This document shows, piece by piece, positions 43,233 through 51,570 of a stretch of DNA of 56,686 bases (its first letter is position 1; every line of letters starts with the position of its first letter). The notes under the pieces are model-generated. The model was not told where the DNA came from. It did not search any database and was given only the letters and a program-made list of their open reading frames with translations. Position numbers and translations under genes: made by a program. The DNA is from an uncultured Collinsella sp. (GTDB taxonomy: Bacteria; Actinomycetota; Coriobacteriia; Coriobacteriales; Coriobacteriaceae), in the NCBI GenBank assembly GCA_900545075.1, contig UQXT01000001.1:1-56686 (forward strand), read 5' to 3'.

Positions 43233-44537
43233 TTGAATAGCCAGCTGATCCAACAGGGCCGCGCCGCTTACCGCGCGGGTGATTTTTCTGCTGCAGCCCA
43301 GATGCTTGGGGCGGCAAAGACTCCCGATGAGATTATGGGCGAGGCCGATCACCTTCGTGGCAACGCCTTGATGCACCTGGGCATGTATGCCGAGGCCGCC
43401 GAGGCCTATGCCGCCGCCCTCAACGACGGCACCTACGGCAAGCGCGGCGCGCTGCTCACCAACCGCGGCAAGGCGCTCGCCGCCGTGGGCGACTACACGA
43501 CGGCCGCTCAGGCTTTCTCTGCTGCTACGCAGGATGCTTCCTATGCCACGCCGTTCAAGGCCTATCTGGGTCTAGGCAATGCGCTGTTCCAATCGGGCGA
43601 CTATGCCAACGCGGGAACCGCCTTCCGTCAGGCTGCTATCGACGGCGCCAATCCGGCTCCTGCCGCCGCGCTCGGCGAGCTCGGTCGTTGCTTCATTAAG
43701 CTCGGCCGTCCGGCGGATGCCGTGGAGACCTACCGCACGGCTATCGACTTTGCCGGCCCCCGCGACGACACGCGTGCGCTCAACGCCGGCATGGGTCAGG
43801 CGCTTTCTGCTGCCGGCCGTCCCTCCGACGCACTCGACGCCTTTAACGCCGCTACTGCCGATGGCATCTACCAGCTCACCTCCGAGCAGGCCGATGAGCT
43901 TGCCCGCGTGCACGATTCGCTTGCCGCGCTGTCTGCCCAGACGGCTATGGCCACGGCTCCGGCGCCCGCGATGGACGCTCCTGCCGTCGATCCGCTCGAT
44001 CCTACGGGCGCGACCGGTCAGTTTATGCCCGATCCCTCGGACACCGGCTTCTTTACGCTGTCCGAGTCCGAGATGGTCCAGCAGGACCGTCAGGATCGTA
44101 AGCAGGCCAAGGTCCGTCGTCGCCATCGCCACACGGGTCTCAAAGTCTTCATCGTGCTGCTTCTGCTCATTTTGATCGCCGCGGGCGGTCTGGGCTTTGC
44201 CTACACGCGCGGCTTTGGCTTCCCGTCTCAGGAGTCTGTCGTTACCGATCTGTTCCAGGCTGCCGGCGACGGTGACACCGCAAAGGCCGAGTCTTGCCTG
44301 GCCTCGAACCTGTCCGAGGACGCTAAGTCGATGATCATCTCCTCGATTCCGCAGGGTGCCACCGTGTCCGTCGAGGGCATGGATCAGTCCATGACCGAGA
44401 CGACCGCTAAGGTGAAGGCATCGCTGTCCAAGGGCGGCGAGCAGGAGTACACCGTCAAATTCGTGCGCTCCGACAACCATATCGGCTGGGCCGTTTCTTC
44501 GCTTGATATGGATTTCTCGGCTGCTGACAACCAGTAG
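43233..44537 (+). CDS. Tetratricopeptide-repeat membrane protein
   Basis: A TTG start follows AAAGGGGA by 5 nt. Residues 1-220 of 434 are TPR-like helical pairs (AYRAGDFSAAAQMLG, ALFQSGDYANAGTAFRQA, CFIKLGRPADAVETYRTA). A charged segment precedes one transmembrane helix (VFIVLLLLILIAAGGLGFAYT, near 310) and a ~110-residue outer domain resembling DUF4878/lumazine-type substrate-binding folds of small secreted proteins. Cytoplasmic TPRs suggest protein-protein contacts; partner unknown, though co-transcription with a cyclophilin is likely. Confidence 0.78.
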   Translation: MNSQLIQQGRAAYRAGDFSAAAQMLGAAKTPDEIMGEADHLRGNALMHLGMYAEAAEAYAAALNDGTYGKRGALLTNRGKALAAVGDYTTAAQAFSAATQDASYATPFKAYLGLGNALFQSGDYANAGTAFRQAAIDGANPAPAAALGELGRCFIKLGRPADAVETYRTAIDFAGPRDDTRALNAGMGQALSAAGRPSDALDAFNAATADGIYQLTSEQADELARVHDSLAALSAQTAMATAPAPAMDAPAVDPLDPTGATGQFMPDPSDTGFFTLSESEMVQQDRQDRKQAKVRRRHRHTGLKVFIVLLLLILIAAGGLGFAYTRGFGFPSQESVVTDLFQAAGDGDTAKAESCLASNLSEDAKSMIISSIPQGATVSVEGMDQSMTETTAKVKASLSKGGEQEYTVKFVRSDNHIGWAVSSLDMDFSAADNQ

Positions 44538-44559
44538 TGACCTTATGGGATTTAGCTTT

Positions 44560-44592
44560 GCCCGGCGCTTCACCGCAAGTGAGGCGCCGGGC
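44560..44592 (+). terminator. Hairpin after the TPR gene
   Basis: GCCCGGCGCTTCAC and GTGAGGCGCCGGGC form a 14-bp stem with loop CGCAA, but only TT follows. It is likely a weak terminator before mreB. Confidence 0.5.
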
Positions 44593-44652
44593 TTGCGCTA
44601 GTATGATGAGCTAGTAGTTTTCCAGCAATCATCCAACACATCAGGAGTTGCG

Positions 44653-45696
44653 TTGTTTTCTTTGATGGATATGTTCTTCGGTAGCTATGCGGGCGATCTT
44701 GCCATCGACCTCGGCACCGCAAATACGCTTGTCTCCGTGCGCGGCAAGGGCATCGTCATTCGCGAGCCCTCCGTTGTCGCTATCGACAAGAACGATGAGC
44801 GCATCCTGGCTGTCGGTATCGAGGCAAAGCGCATGCTCGGCCGTACGCCCGGCAACATCGTGGCCGTTCGTCCCCTGAAGGACGGCGTCATCGCCGACTT
44901 CGATGTTACCGAGGCCATGCTTCGCTACTTTATCGACAAGGCGTCCGAGAAGCGCTATCCGTGGACTCCGCGTCCGCGTGTCGTCGTTTGCGTTCCCTCC
45001 GGTGTCACGTCGGTCGAGAAGCGCGCTGTTTTTGAGGCTACGATCCAGGCCGGTGCCCGCCAGGCCTATCTGATCGAAGAGCCTATGGCCGCCGCTATCG
45101 GCGCCGACCTGCCCGTTGAGGAACCTACCGGTTCCATGGTCATCGACATCGGTGGCGGTACCACCGAGGTTGCCGTTATCGCTATGGGCGGCATCGTCGT
45201 CTCGCAGTCCATTCGTATTGCCGGCGACGAGTTCGATCAGGCCATCCTCACGCACGTTCGTGATGCCTACAACCTGGCCATCGGCGAGCGTACGGCAGAG
45301 GACATCAAGATCAAGGTCGGTTCCGCCGTGCCGCTCAAGGACGAGCTCGACGTCGAGGTCAACGGCCGCGACGTGATCACGGGCCTGCCCAAGACCGTGC
45401 GCATCGAGAGCGAGGAGATTCGTCGCGCGCTCAACAAGCCGCTCGACGAGATGGCCAAGGCCGTCAAGGACGCACTCGACGCTACGCCTCCCGATCTTGC
45501 CTCGGACCTTATGTACTACGGCATTTTGCTGACCGGTGGCGGCGCGCTGCTGCGCGGTCTCGACGTGCGCCTGCGCGATGAGACCGGCGTTTCGGTCAAC
45601 GTCAGCCCCACGGCGCTCGATAACGTTGTTAACGGCTGTGCCCGCGTGCTCGAGGCCAATGCGTTTGATGGCGGCTTCGTCCAGACCAATGCTTAA
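44653..45696 (+). CDS. mreB: Rod-shape actin homologue MreB
   Basis: The TTG at 44653 follows AGGAG by 5 nt; the ATG at 44665 is too far. The 347-residue protein has the actin-fold phosphate loops DLGTANTLV and DIGGGTTEVAVI, EEPMAAAIGADLPV, and the adenosine motif LTGGGALLRGLD. The N-terminal amphipathic MFSLMDMFF may bind membrane. It organises lateral wall synthesis with MreC, MreD, PBP2 and RodA, encoded next in order. Confidence 0.96.
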   Translation: MFSLMDMFFGSYAGDLAIDLGTANTLVSVRGKGIVIREPSVVAIDKNDERILAVGIEAKRMLGRTPGNIVAVRPLKDGVIADFDVTEAMLRYFIDKASEKRYPWTPRPRVVVCVPSGVTSVEKRAVFEATIQAGARQAYLIEEPMAAAIGADLPVEEPTGSMVIDIGGGTTEVAVIAMGGIVVSQSIRIAGDEFDQAILTHVRDAYNLAIGERTAEDIKIKVGSAVPLKDELDVEVNGRDVITGLPKTVRIESEEIRRALNKPLDEMAKAVKDALDATPPDLASDLMYYGILLTGGGALLRGLDVRLRDETGVSVNVSPTALDNVVNGCARVLEANAFDGGFVQTNA

Positions 45697-45717
45697 TTTC
45701 CAAAAGGTGGATTCCAT

Positions 45718-46716
45718 TTGGCACGATCTTCGGGTTTCTCCACAAATCTGAATACCAAGCGACAATCAACGGGTATGCGCCCGTTGATTGTTTTCAGCCT
45801 GATTTCGGTGTTGCTGCTCACGTTTTATATTCGTGAGGGCGAGACGGGGCCGATTCATGCCGTTCGTTCGGGCGTGACGACGATTACCTCGCCGGTGCGT
45901 TTTCTGGGCTCGGCTGTGGCGGCTCCCTTCAATGCGATCGGTAACGTGTTCTCTAACCTTACGGCGTCACAGGACACGCTTGACGAGCTTAAGAAGCAAA
46001 ACGAGAAACTGACCTCTAAGGTCGCCGAGCTCTCCGAGGCTCAAAAGACCGCCGAGCGACTGGAGGGTCTGGTCGGTCTGCAGTCGACCTACAACCTCAA
46101 GTCCACCGCGGCTCGCATTGTCGGCGCTTCGGGCGATGCCTGGACCTCGACCGTTACCATCGACAAAGGCTCTGCCGACGGCCTTACCATCAACATGCCC
46201 GTGACGAGCTCTGCCGGTGTCATCGGTCAGATTATCGAGGTTTCGGCTAAGACTTCCACCGTCCGCCTGATCGGTGATGAGAACTCGGGCGTGTCCGCCA
46301 TGGTGCAGGACACGCGCGCCCAGGGCATGCTGCAGGGTCAGGCTGACGGCACGCTGCGTCTTGAGTATGTGAGCGTCGATTCCGACGTTAAGGTTGGCGA
46401 CATCATCGTGACCTCGGGCATTGGCGGTGTGTTCCCCAAGGGTCTACCGCTCGGCACCGTCTCGTCGGTTGAGAAATCGGCAAACGACGTGTACTACACC
46501 ATTGTGGTGCGCGCCCAGACGACGGCCGAGAACAACGAGGAAGTGCTGGTCATCACCTCGCTGACCGACGAACAGTCGGCCTCGGATGAGGACGTGAGCA
46601 CCGCTAACAGCACGCCGCAGGGAACGTCGCGCGATGCTGCGACCAAGACGAAGGACGAGAGCTCGGATGACAGTTCCGACACGTCCGAGACGACCGATTC
46701 CGGCTCGAGCGAATAG
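45718..46716 (+). CDS. mreC: Rod-shape protein MreC
   Basis: TTG start after AAGGTGG. The 332-residue bitopic protein has a transmembrane helix near residue 25 (LIVFSLISVLLLTFYI), a coiled coil (TLDELKKQNEKLTSKVAELSEAQ), and the beta-barrel domain with VTSSAGVIGQI, RLIGDENSGVSAMV and SGIGGVFPKGLPLG. A Ser/Asp/Thr-rich tail is unusual in length. It links MreB to the PBP2-RodA synthase. Confidence 0.95.
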   Translation: MARSSGFSTNLNTKRQSTGMRPLIVFSLISVLLLTFYIREGETGPIHAVRSGVTTITSPVRFLGSAVAAPFNAIGNVFSNLTASQDTLDELKKQNEKLTSKVAELSEAQKTAERLEGLVGLQSTYNLKSTAARIVGASGDAWTSTVTIDKGSADGLTINMPVTSSAGVIGQIIEVSAKTSTVRLIGDENSGVSAMVQDTRAQGMLQGQADGTLRLEYVSVDSDVKVGDIIVTSGIGGVFPKGLPLGTVSSVEKSANDVYYTIVVRAQTTAENNEEVLVITSLTDEQSASDEDVSTANSTPQGTSRDAATKTKDESSDDSSDTSETTDSGSSE

Positions 46717-46727
46717 GGGGCATGTCC

Positions 46728-47294
46728 ATGGATCTACACGAGCAGGGGATGAGCTCCCGCACGTTTGTTATCGCCGCCATCGTGTGCGTGCTGCTGCAGG
46801 CAGGCCTGGCACCGCAGATCTCTATTGCGGGCGGTCGCGTCAACTTTATGATTATCCTGGTGTGCCTAAGCGTGTTCTCGGGCGACCCGAACCGTGCCGT
46901 CGTGTGCGGTTTTTGCAGTGGCTTGTTCTATGACCTTTCCGCTGCCGTGCCGGTGGGCGTTATGTCGCTCCTGCTGACCGTGGGTTCTTTTACCCTGGTG
47001 CACAGCGCTGCCGGTCAGACGGGCGGTACCCCGAGTGCGCGCGGCATCACGGTGGGCGCCTTCGCGCTCGTCATAAATGTGATCTACAGCATCATCTTGC
47101 TGTTTATGGGTTTGGAGACGAGCTTTGCCGTCGCGATCTTCGGCCATGCGCTGCCGTCTTCGATCCTGACGGGTCTGGTTGCCATTCCGTTTTTGATGTC
47201 CGGCGTCGTGCCGCAGTCCGGTTATGGATTCTCCGCACGTGGCGGACGCCAGACGGGCATGCGCTTTAAGCCCAAGACCCGTAAGCTCAAATAG
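46728..47294 (+). CDS. mreD: Rod-shape protein MreD
   Basis: The ATG at 46728 lies 7 nt after AGGGGG; the ATG at 46722 is too close to it. The 188-residue protein has five to six hydrophobic segments, with FCSGLFYDLSAAVPVGVMSLLLT matching the conserved MreD core. It is a membrane partner of MreC. Confidence 0.9.
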   Translation: MDLHEQGMSSRTFVIAAIVCVLLQAGLAPQISIAGGRVNFMIILVCLSVFSGDPNRAVVCGFCSGLFYDLSAAVPVGVMSLLLTVGSFTLVHSAAGQTGGTPSARGITVGAFALVINVIYSIILLFMGLETSFAVAIFGHALPSSILTGLVAIPFLMSGVVPQSGYGFSARGGRQTGMRFKPKTRKLK

Positions 47295-47307
47295 GGGAGG
47301 CCCGTAG

Positions 47308-49377
47308 ATGTCTTCCCAGATGACGGTTATTATCGCCGGTATCGTGCTGGTTGTGGCTATCGTGGTCGCGCTGGTCATCATGCGTCGCGGCGATTCCCGT
47401 TTTACCTACGATACGCAGCATGGAACGGCCCCGCGCGCCACCGAGGGCGAGGGCAATACCGCGGCGACCGCCTTTAAGGGCCGCTTTTCCATCCTCACCA
47501 CGGGTGTGGGCGCGATGTTCGCGGCGCTTGCCGTCAAGCTGTGGGGCATGCAGATGGTCTCGTCGGACTATTACGAGAAGCAGGCTAATAGCAATCAGAC
47601 GCGCACCGTTACCACACCCGCTGTGCGCGGCCGCATCCTCGACCGCAATGGCGTGGCGCTTGTCCAGAACCGTCCCTCACTTGCTGTCGTGGCCTACCGC
47701 GACCTTGCCGAGGATGAGGTTCTGGTTCGCCATCTTGCCAACGTGCTCGGTATGCCCTACGTGGCGGTGCTGCGCAATATTCAGGACAATTCCGAGGGCG
47801 CTCAGAGCCTGCATACCATCGCGACGGACGTCCGTCGCTCCACGGTTGCCTATATTCAGGAGCACGCCGGCGAGTTCCCGGGCGTCAAGATTGCCGAGCG
47901 TACCGAGCGCCAGTATCCATATGGCGAGACGGCATGCCATATCTTGGGCTATACCGGCACCATTACCTCCGAGCAGCTCGAGGCCCAGAATAAGAAAACC
48001 TCTGGTGATGATGATGCTTCTGCTGGCCGGATTACGTACCAGTCGGGCGATATCGTGGGCCAGGCGGGTGTTGAGAGCTACTACGAAAACCTGCTGCAGG
48101 GTATTCGTGGCGAGCAGACCGTCAAGGTCGATGCCTCGGGCAATGTGACCGGTCAGGCCGGCGCCGTGCCCGCCAAGGCCGGCTCCGACATTAAGCTCAC
48201 GCTCGACCTTAAGATCCAACAGGCCTGTGAGACGGCGCTGGCGAGCGCCATCGAGCTTGCCAAGACCACTGGCTACAGCAATGCCGGCAACGGCGCTGTG
48301 GTGTGTCTCGATCCCAACAATGGCGAGATCCTGGGCATGGCGAGCGAGCCCAAGTTCGATCCGTCCGTCTTTATCGGCGGCGTCTCAAATGACGTGTGGA
48401 CCGAGCTCAATGATGACAAGGGTTCGCACCCGCTGCTCAACCGCGCCATTAGCGGACAGTACATGTCGGCCTCGACCATCAAGCCGCTTTCGGCACTGGC
48501 CGGTCTTGAGTTTGGAACCTACACTTCAACACAGACAACCAACTGCACGGGCTATTGGACGGGCTTGGGCAAGGCTTGGGGCAAGCGCTGCTGGTTGACG
48601 TCTGGCCACGGCACCATGACGCTGCAGTCGGGTATCGCCAACTCGTGCGACCCCGTCTTCTACGACATGGGCAAGGCGTTCTTTTATGACGAGCAACATT
48701 CCGAGGGGCTGCAGGAGGTCTTTCGTCGCTGGGGCCTAGGCAAGACCTGCGGTATCGATCTGCCGAGTGAGGGCGCGGGCCGTATTCCCGATGCCGAGTG
48801 GAAAGAGTCGTACTTTACCGACGCCTCTGCCGAAGACCGCAAGTGGAATGCCGGCGATATGACCAACATCGCCATCGGCCAGGGCGACATTTTGGTGACG
48901 CCTCTGCAGATGGCATGCGCCTACATGGGCCTTGCCAACGGCGGTAAGCAGTACGTGCCTCACGTGTTTTTGTCTGCCGTGTCGCGCGATGGCGACGGCG
49001 ATGCCTATAAGTACAACGGCAAGGGCAAGAAGAAGCGCCTGGAGGCCAAGATCAACAGCGATTCGGATTTGGCTCTTGTTCGCAACGGCATGCACGACGT
49101 GATTTACACGGCATCGACGTCCTTGGCGGCTCACTTTGGCACCCTGACGCCGCAGGTATACGGCAAGTCGGGCACGGGCGAGAAAAGCGGCGAGGACGAA
49201 TACGCGTGGTTTTGCGCCTATGCGCCGGCCGATGATCCCAAGTATGTCATCGCTACTGTCCTGGAGCAGGGCGGCGGTGGCTCAGATACCGCGATGCATG
49301 TCGTGCGCGATGTGCTCGGCGTGATTTATGACGAGCCCGATACCTCTTCGGCCTCGGGCGATTCTTCGGTTCGATAG
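47308..49377 (+). CDS. mrdA: Penicillin-binding protein 2 (MrdA)
   Basis: ATG 7 nt after GGGGAGG. The 689-residue class B PBP has an N-terminal membrane segment, possibly two (residues ~7-25 and ~65-82), the pedestal with RGRILDRNGVALVQNRPS and GYTGTITSEQL, and the transpeptidase domain with Ser389 in STIKPLSAL, SGIANSCDP (SxN) and KSGTGEKSG (KTG-type). It cross-links peptidoglycan during elongation together with RodA. An extra hydrophobic N-terminal segment is slightly atypical. Confidence 0.94.
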   Translation: MSSQMTVIIAGIVLVVAIVVALVIMRRGDSRFTYDTQHGTAPRATEGEGNTAATAFKGRFSILTTGVGAMFAALAVKLWGMQMVSSDYYEKQANSNQTRTVTTPAVRGRILDRNGVALVQNRPSLAVVAYRDLAEDEVLVRHLANVLGMPYVAVLRNIQDNSEGAQSLHTIATDVRRSTVAYIQEHAGEFPGVKIAERTERQYPYGETACHILGYTGTITSEQLEAQNKKTSGDDDASAGRITYQSGDIVGQAGVESYYENLLQGIRGEQTVKVDASGNVTGQAGAVPAKAGSDIKLTLDLKIQQACETALASAIELAKTTGYSNAGNGAVVCLDPNNGEILGMASEPKFDPSVFIGGVSNDVWTELNDDKGSHPLLNRAISGQYMSASTIKPLSALAGLEFGTYTSTQTTNCTGYWTGLGKAWGKRCWLTSGHGTMTLQSGIANSCDPVFYDMGKAFFYDEQHSEGLQEVFRRWGLGKTCGIDLPSEGAGRIPDAEWKESYFTDASAEDRKWNAGDMTNIAIGQGDILVTPLQMACAYMGLANGGKQYVPHVFLSAVSRDGDGDAYKYNGKGKKKRLEAKINSDSDLALVRNGMHDVIYTASTSLAAHFGTLTPQVYGKSGTGEKSGEDEYAWFCAYAPADDPKYVIATVLEQGGGGSDTAMHVVRDVLGVIYDEPDTSSASGDSSVR

Positions 49378-49386
49378 GAGGTTGCG

Positions 49387-50613
49387 ATGGATTTTTCTCC
49401 GGCGGATCTGTTCCGTTCAACCAAGACCGGCTCTCGCAGCAGCCTGGACCGTGTCAACAAGCAACTTTCGGCCTCGCGCGGCACGTTTCGCCAAAAGGTG
49501 CATATAGGTGTGCTTTTGGCTACAGTGGCGCTCGTCGCCTACGGTGCCATCATTATCTGGTCGGCTTCCCAGTTTAAGGCCGATGCTTCGTTCTCACGCC
49601 ATCTGCTGGGAATTGGTATCGGGGCGATGCTGGCGGTGCTGGTCTGGCGTACCGACCTGCGCGGTATTTCCAATTTCTCGACGGCGTTGCTCGTCATCGA
49701 CCTGATCGTGATCTTCTCGCCCAAGATTCCGGGTCTGTCCTATACGGGCGGTCTGGGCATGACGGGCTGGATCAAGATTCCCGGTATCGGCTTGACATTC
49801 CAGCCGGTTGAGCTTGCCAAGCTCATCACCATCTTCTTTATCGCCACGCTTGGTTCGCAGTACAACGGCCGCATCGATACCGCCCGCGACTACATTAAGC
49901 TCTGCGGCATGCTCTCCGTTCCGTTTTTGGCCGTCGTCGCCATGGGCGACCTGGGTTCGGGCCTGGTCGTGTTGGTGTCGGGTGCCGTTGTGATCTGCAT
50001 GAGCGGTGCGCGCCGCGAATGGGTGCTGTCGACCTTGGCTCTGCTCGTGGGTTTGGTGGCGCTCATCCTGGCGCTCGATTCGGCACTCGATTCTCTTTTG
50101 GGCCACGACGTTTTGATCAAGCAGTACCAGATGAACCGACTGACCGTCTTTATCGACCCCGATAATGCCGATTCGGACGATGCTTACAACTTGCAGCAAT
50201 CGCTCATCGCGGTTGGATCGGGTGGCTTTTTCGGTAAAGGGCTGGGTCATGCGACGCAGTCTGCCGGTGGCTTTCTGCCCGAGTTCCATACCGACTTCGT
50301 CTTTGCCTTTTTGTCCGAGACCTTTGGCTTCTGCGGCTCCTTTTTGCTCCTGTGCCTCTACGTGCTGCTGATTTTCTCGACGATCCGCGTTGCCTTTAAG
50401 TGCGAGTCTCTGTTCTTGCGCCTATCGTGCGTGGGCATCGTCGGCATGTGGGCGTTCCAGACCTTCGAGAACATCGGCATGTGCATTGGCATGATGCCGA
50501 TTACCGGTATTCCGCTGCCGTTCATTAGCTTCGGTTCGTCCTCGATGATGATCCAGTTGCTGACGGTGGGTATCGTACAATCCATATGGCGGCATCGTTC
50601 GGGCGCCGCGTAA
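49387..50613 (+). CDS. rodA: SEDS peptidoglycan polymerase RodA
   Basis: ATG 5 nt after AGGAGG. A 408-residue polytopic protein with about ten helices and SEDS motifs IPGIGLTFQPVELAKL, MGDLGSGLVVL, LPEFHTDFVFAFLSETFGF (catalytic Asp region) and TGIPLPFISFGSSS. It polymerises lipid II with PBP2. The gap to mrdA is 9 bp. Confidence 0.94.
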   Translation: MDFSPADLFRSTKTGSRSSLDRVNKQLSASRGTFRQKVHIGVLLATVALVAYGAIIIWSASQFKADASFSRHLLGIGIGAMLAVLVWRTDLRGISNFSTALLVIDLIVIFSPKIPGLSYTGGLGMTGWIKIPGIGLTFQPVELAKLITIFFIATLGSQYNGRIDTARDYIKLCGMLSVPFLAVVAMGDLGSGLVVLVSGAVVICMSGARREWVLSTLALLVGLVALILALDSALDSLLGHDVLIKQYQMNRLTVFIDPDNADSDDAYNLQQSLIAVGSGGFFGKGLGHATQSAGGFLPEFHTDFVFAFLSETFGFCGSFLLLCLYVLLIFSTIRVAFKCESLFLRLSCVGIVGMWAFQTFENIGMCIGMMPITGIPLPFISFGSSSMMIQLLTVGIVQSIWRHRSGAA

Positions 50614-50631
50614 CCGCTGGAGGGGTTTGCT

Positions 50632-51561
50632 ATGAAGATTCCCGTGGACAAGCTGACCCGCGTCTTTAAGATGGGCGCGACCACCAAGAAGGATTCCGAC
50701 ACGCCGGTTCGCGTGTCTGTCTACCTCGATTCGTCTGCCTCGCGTTTTTTGGTCGAGACGGTGCGCGATGTCTTCGTGCCACAGACGACGTCGGGCATTG
50801 TGCGCGTTGAGCGCCTGGGGGAGGACCGTATCGTCCCCAAGACCGATACCGATGTGGTGCTGGTGCTTTCGTGCGGGTCTGACCGCCTTGAGAGCGCCGT
50901 GCAGGAACTCGTGATTGCCGGCGCCCCCGTGTGCGTGCTGGCCGAGTCCGCTGTCGAGGTGCCTTTTATCCAGGAGTCCACGCCCATGCTCGGCGCGGTG
51001 GCGGCTACCGATAAGACGTATCTGCTCGAGACGCTTTCCCGCTGGATTCTCGATCGCACGGACAAGGAGACAGCCTTTGCGGCGAACTTTGCCTTTATGC
51101 GCATCGCCGCCGCCAACCGCATCATCACCTCGTGCGCGCTTACCAATATGGCGACGGGCGCGCTGGTGTTTTTGCCGGGGGCCGATTATCCCGTTATGGC
51201 GCTGGCGCAGGTGGGCATGCTCTTTGAACTGGCGGCCATCTTTGGGCGCGGCATTAAGCCCGAGCGTGGCTACGAGGTCGCGGGCGTGCTTGCTGCCGGT
51301 CTGGTGCTCCGCGCCGTCACCCGCGCCCTGGTAAAGCAGACGCCGCATATTGGGTTTGCCGTCAAGGCGCTGACCGCCGCCGCGGGAACCTATGGCATGG
51401 GCCGTGCGCTCGTGTCGCTGTATGAGCGCGACATCGACTACAGCCGTGCCAACGAGGTAGCTGCCGCCACGTTCTCGCGCGTCCGCGACCTGGTGACCAC
51501 GGTTGCCGGCGCTACTCGTCCCATGGGTCCCTTTGAGGACGCATCTGATCTCGCTGCTTAG
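50632..51561 (+). CDS. DUF697-like membrane-associated protein
   Basis: A 309-residue protein starting 18 bp after rodA. Residues 25-150 look like a Rossmann-type alpha/beta segment without a visible P-loop (RVSVYLDSSASRFLVETV, VVLVLSCGSDRLESAVQEL). The second half (ANRIITSCALTNMATGALVF, ELAAIFGRGI, GFAVKALTAAAGTYGMG) fits DUF697, the hydrophobic helical domain often attached to GTPases. The N-terminal part may be a degenerate GTPase. Its operon position hints at a role in cell envelope or shape, which is inference. Confidence 0.65.
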   Translation: MKIPVDKLTRVFKMGATTKKDSDTPVRVSVYLDSSASRFLVETVRDVFVPQTTSGIVRVERLGEDRIVPKTDTDVVLVLSCGSDRLESAVQELVIAGAPVCVLAESAVEVPFIQESTPMLGAVAATDKTYLLETLSRWILDRTDKETAFAANFAFMRIAAANRIITSCALTNMATGALVFLPGADYPVMALAQVGMLFELAAIFGRGIKPERGYEVAGVLAAGLVLRAVTRALVKQTPHIGFAVKALTAAAGTYGMGRALVSLYERDIDYSRANEVAAATFSRVRDLVTTVAGATRPMGPFEDASDLAA

Positions 51562-51570
51562 GGGTTTCTT

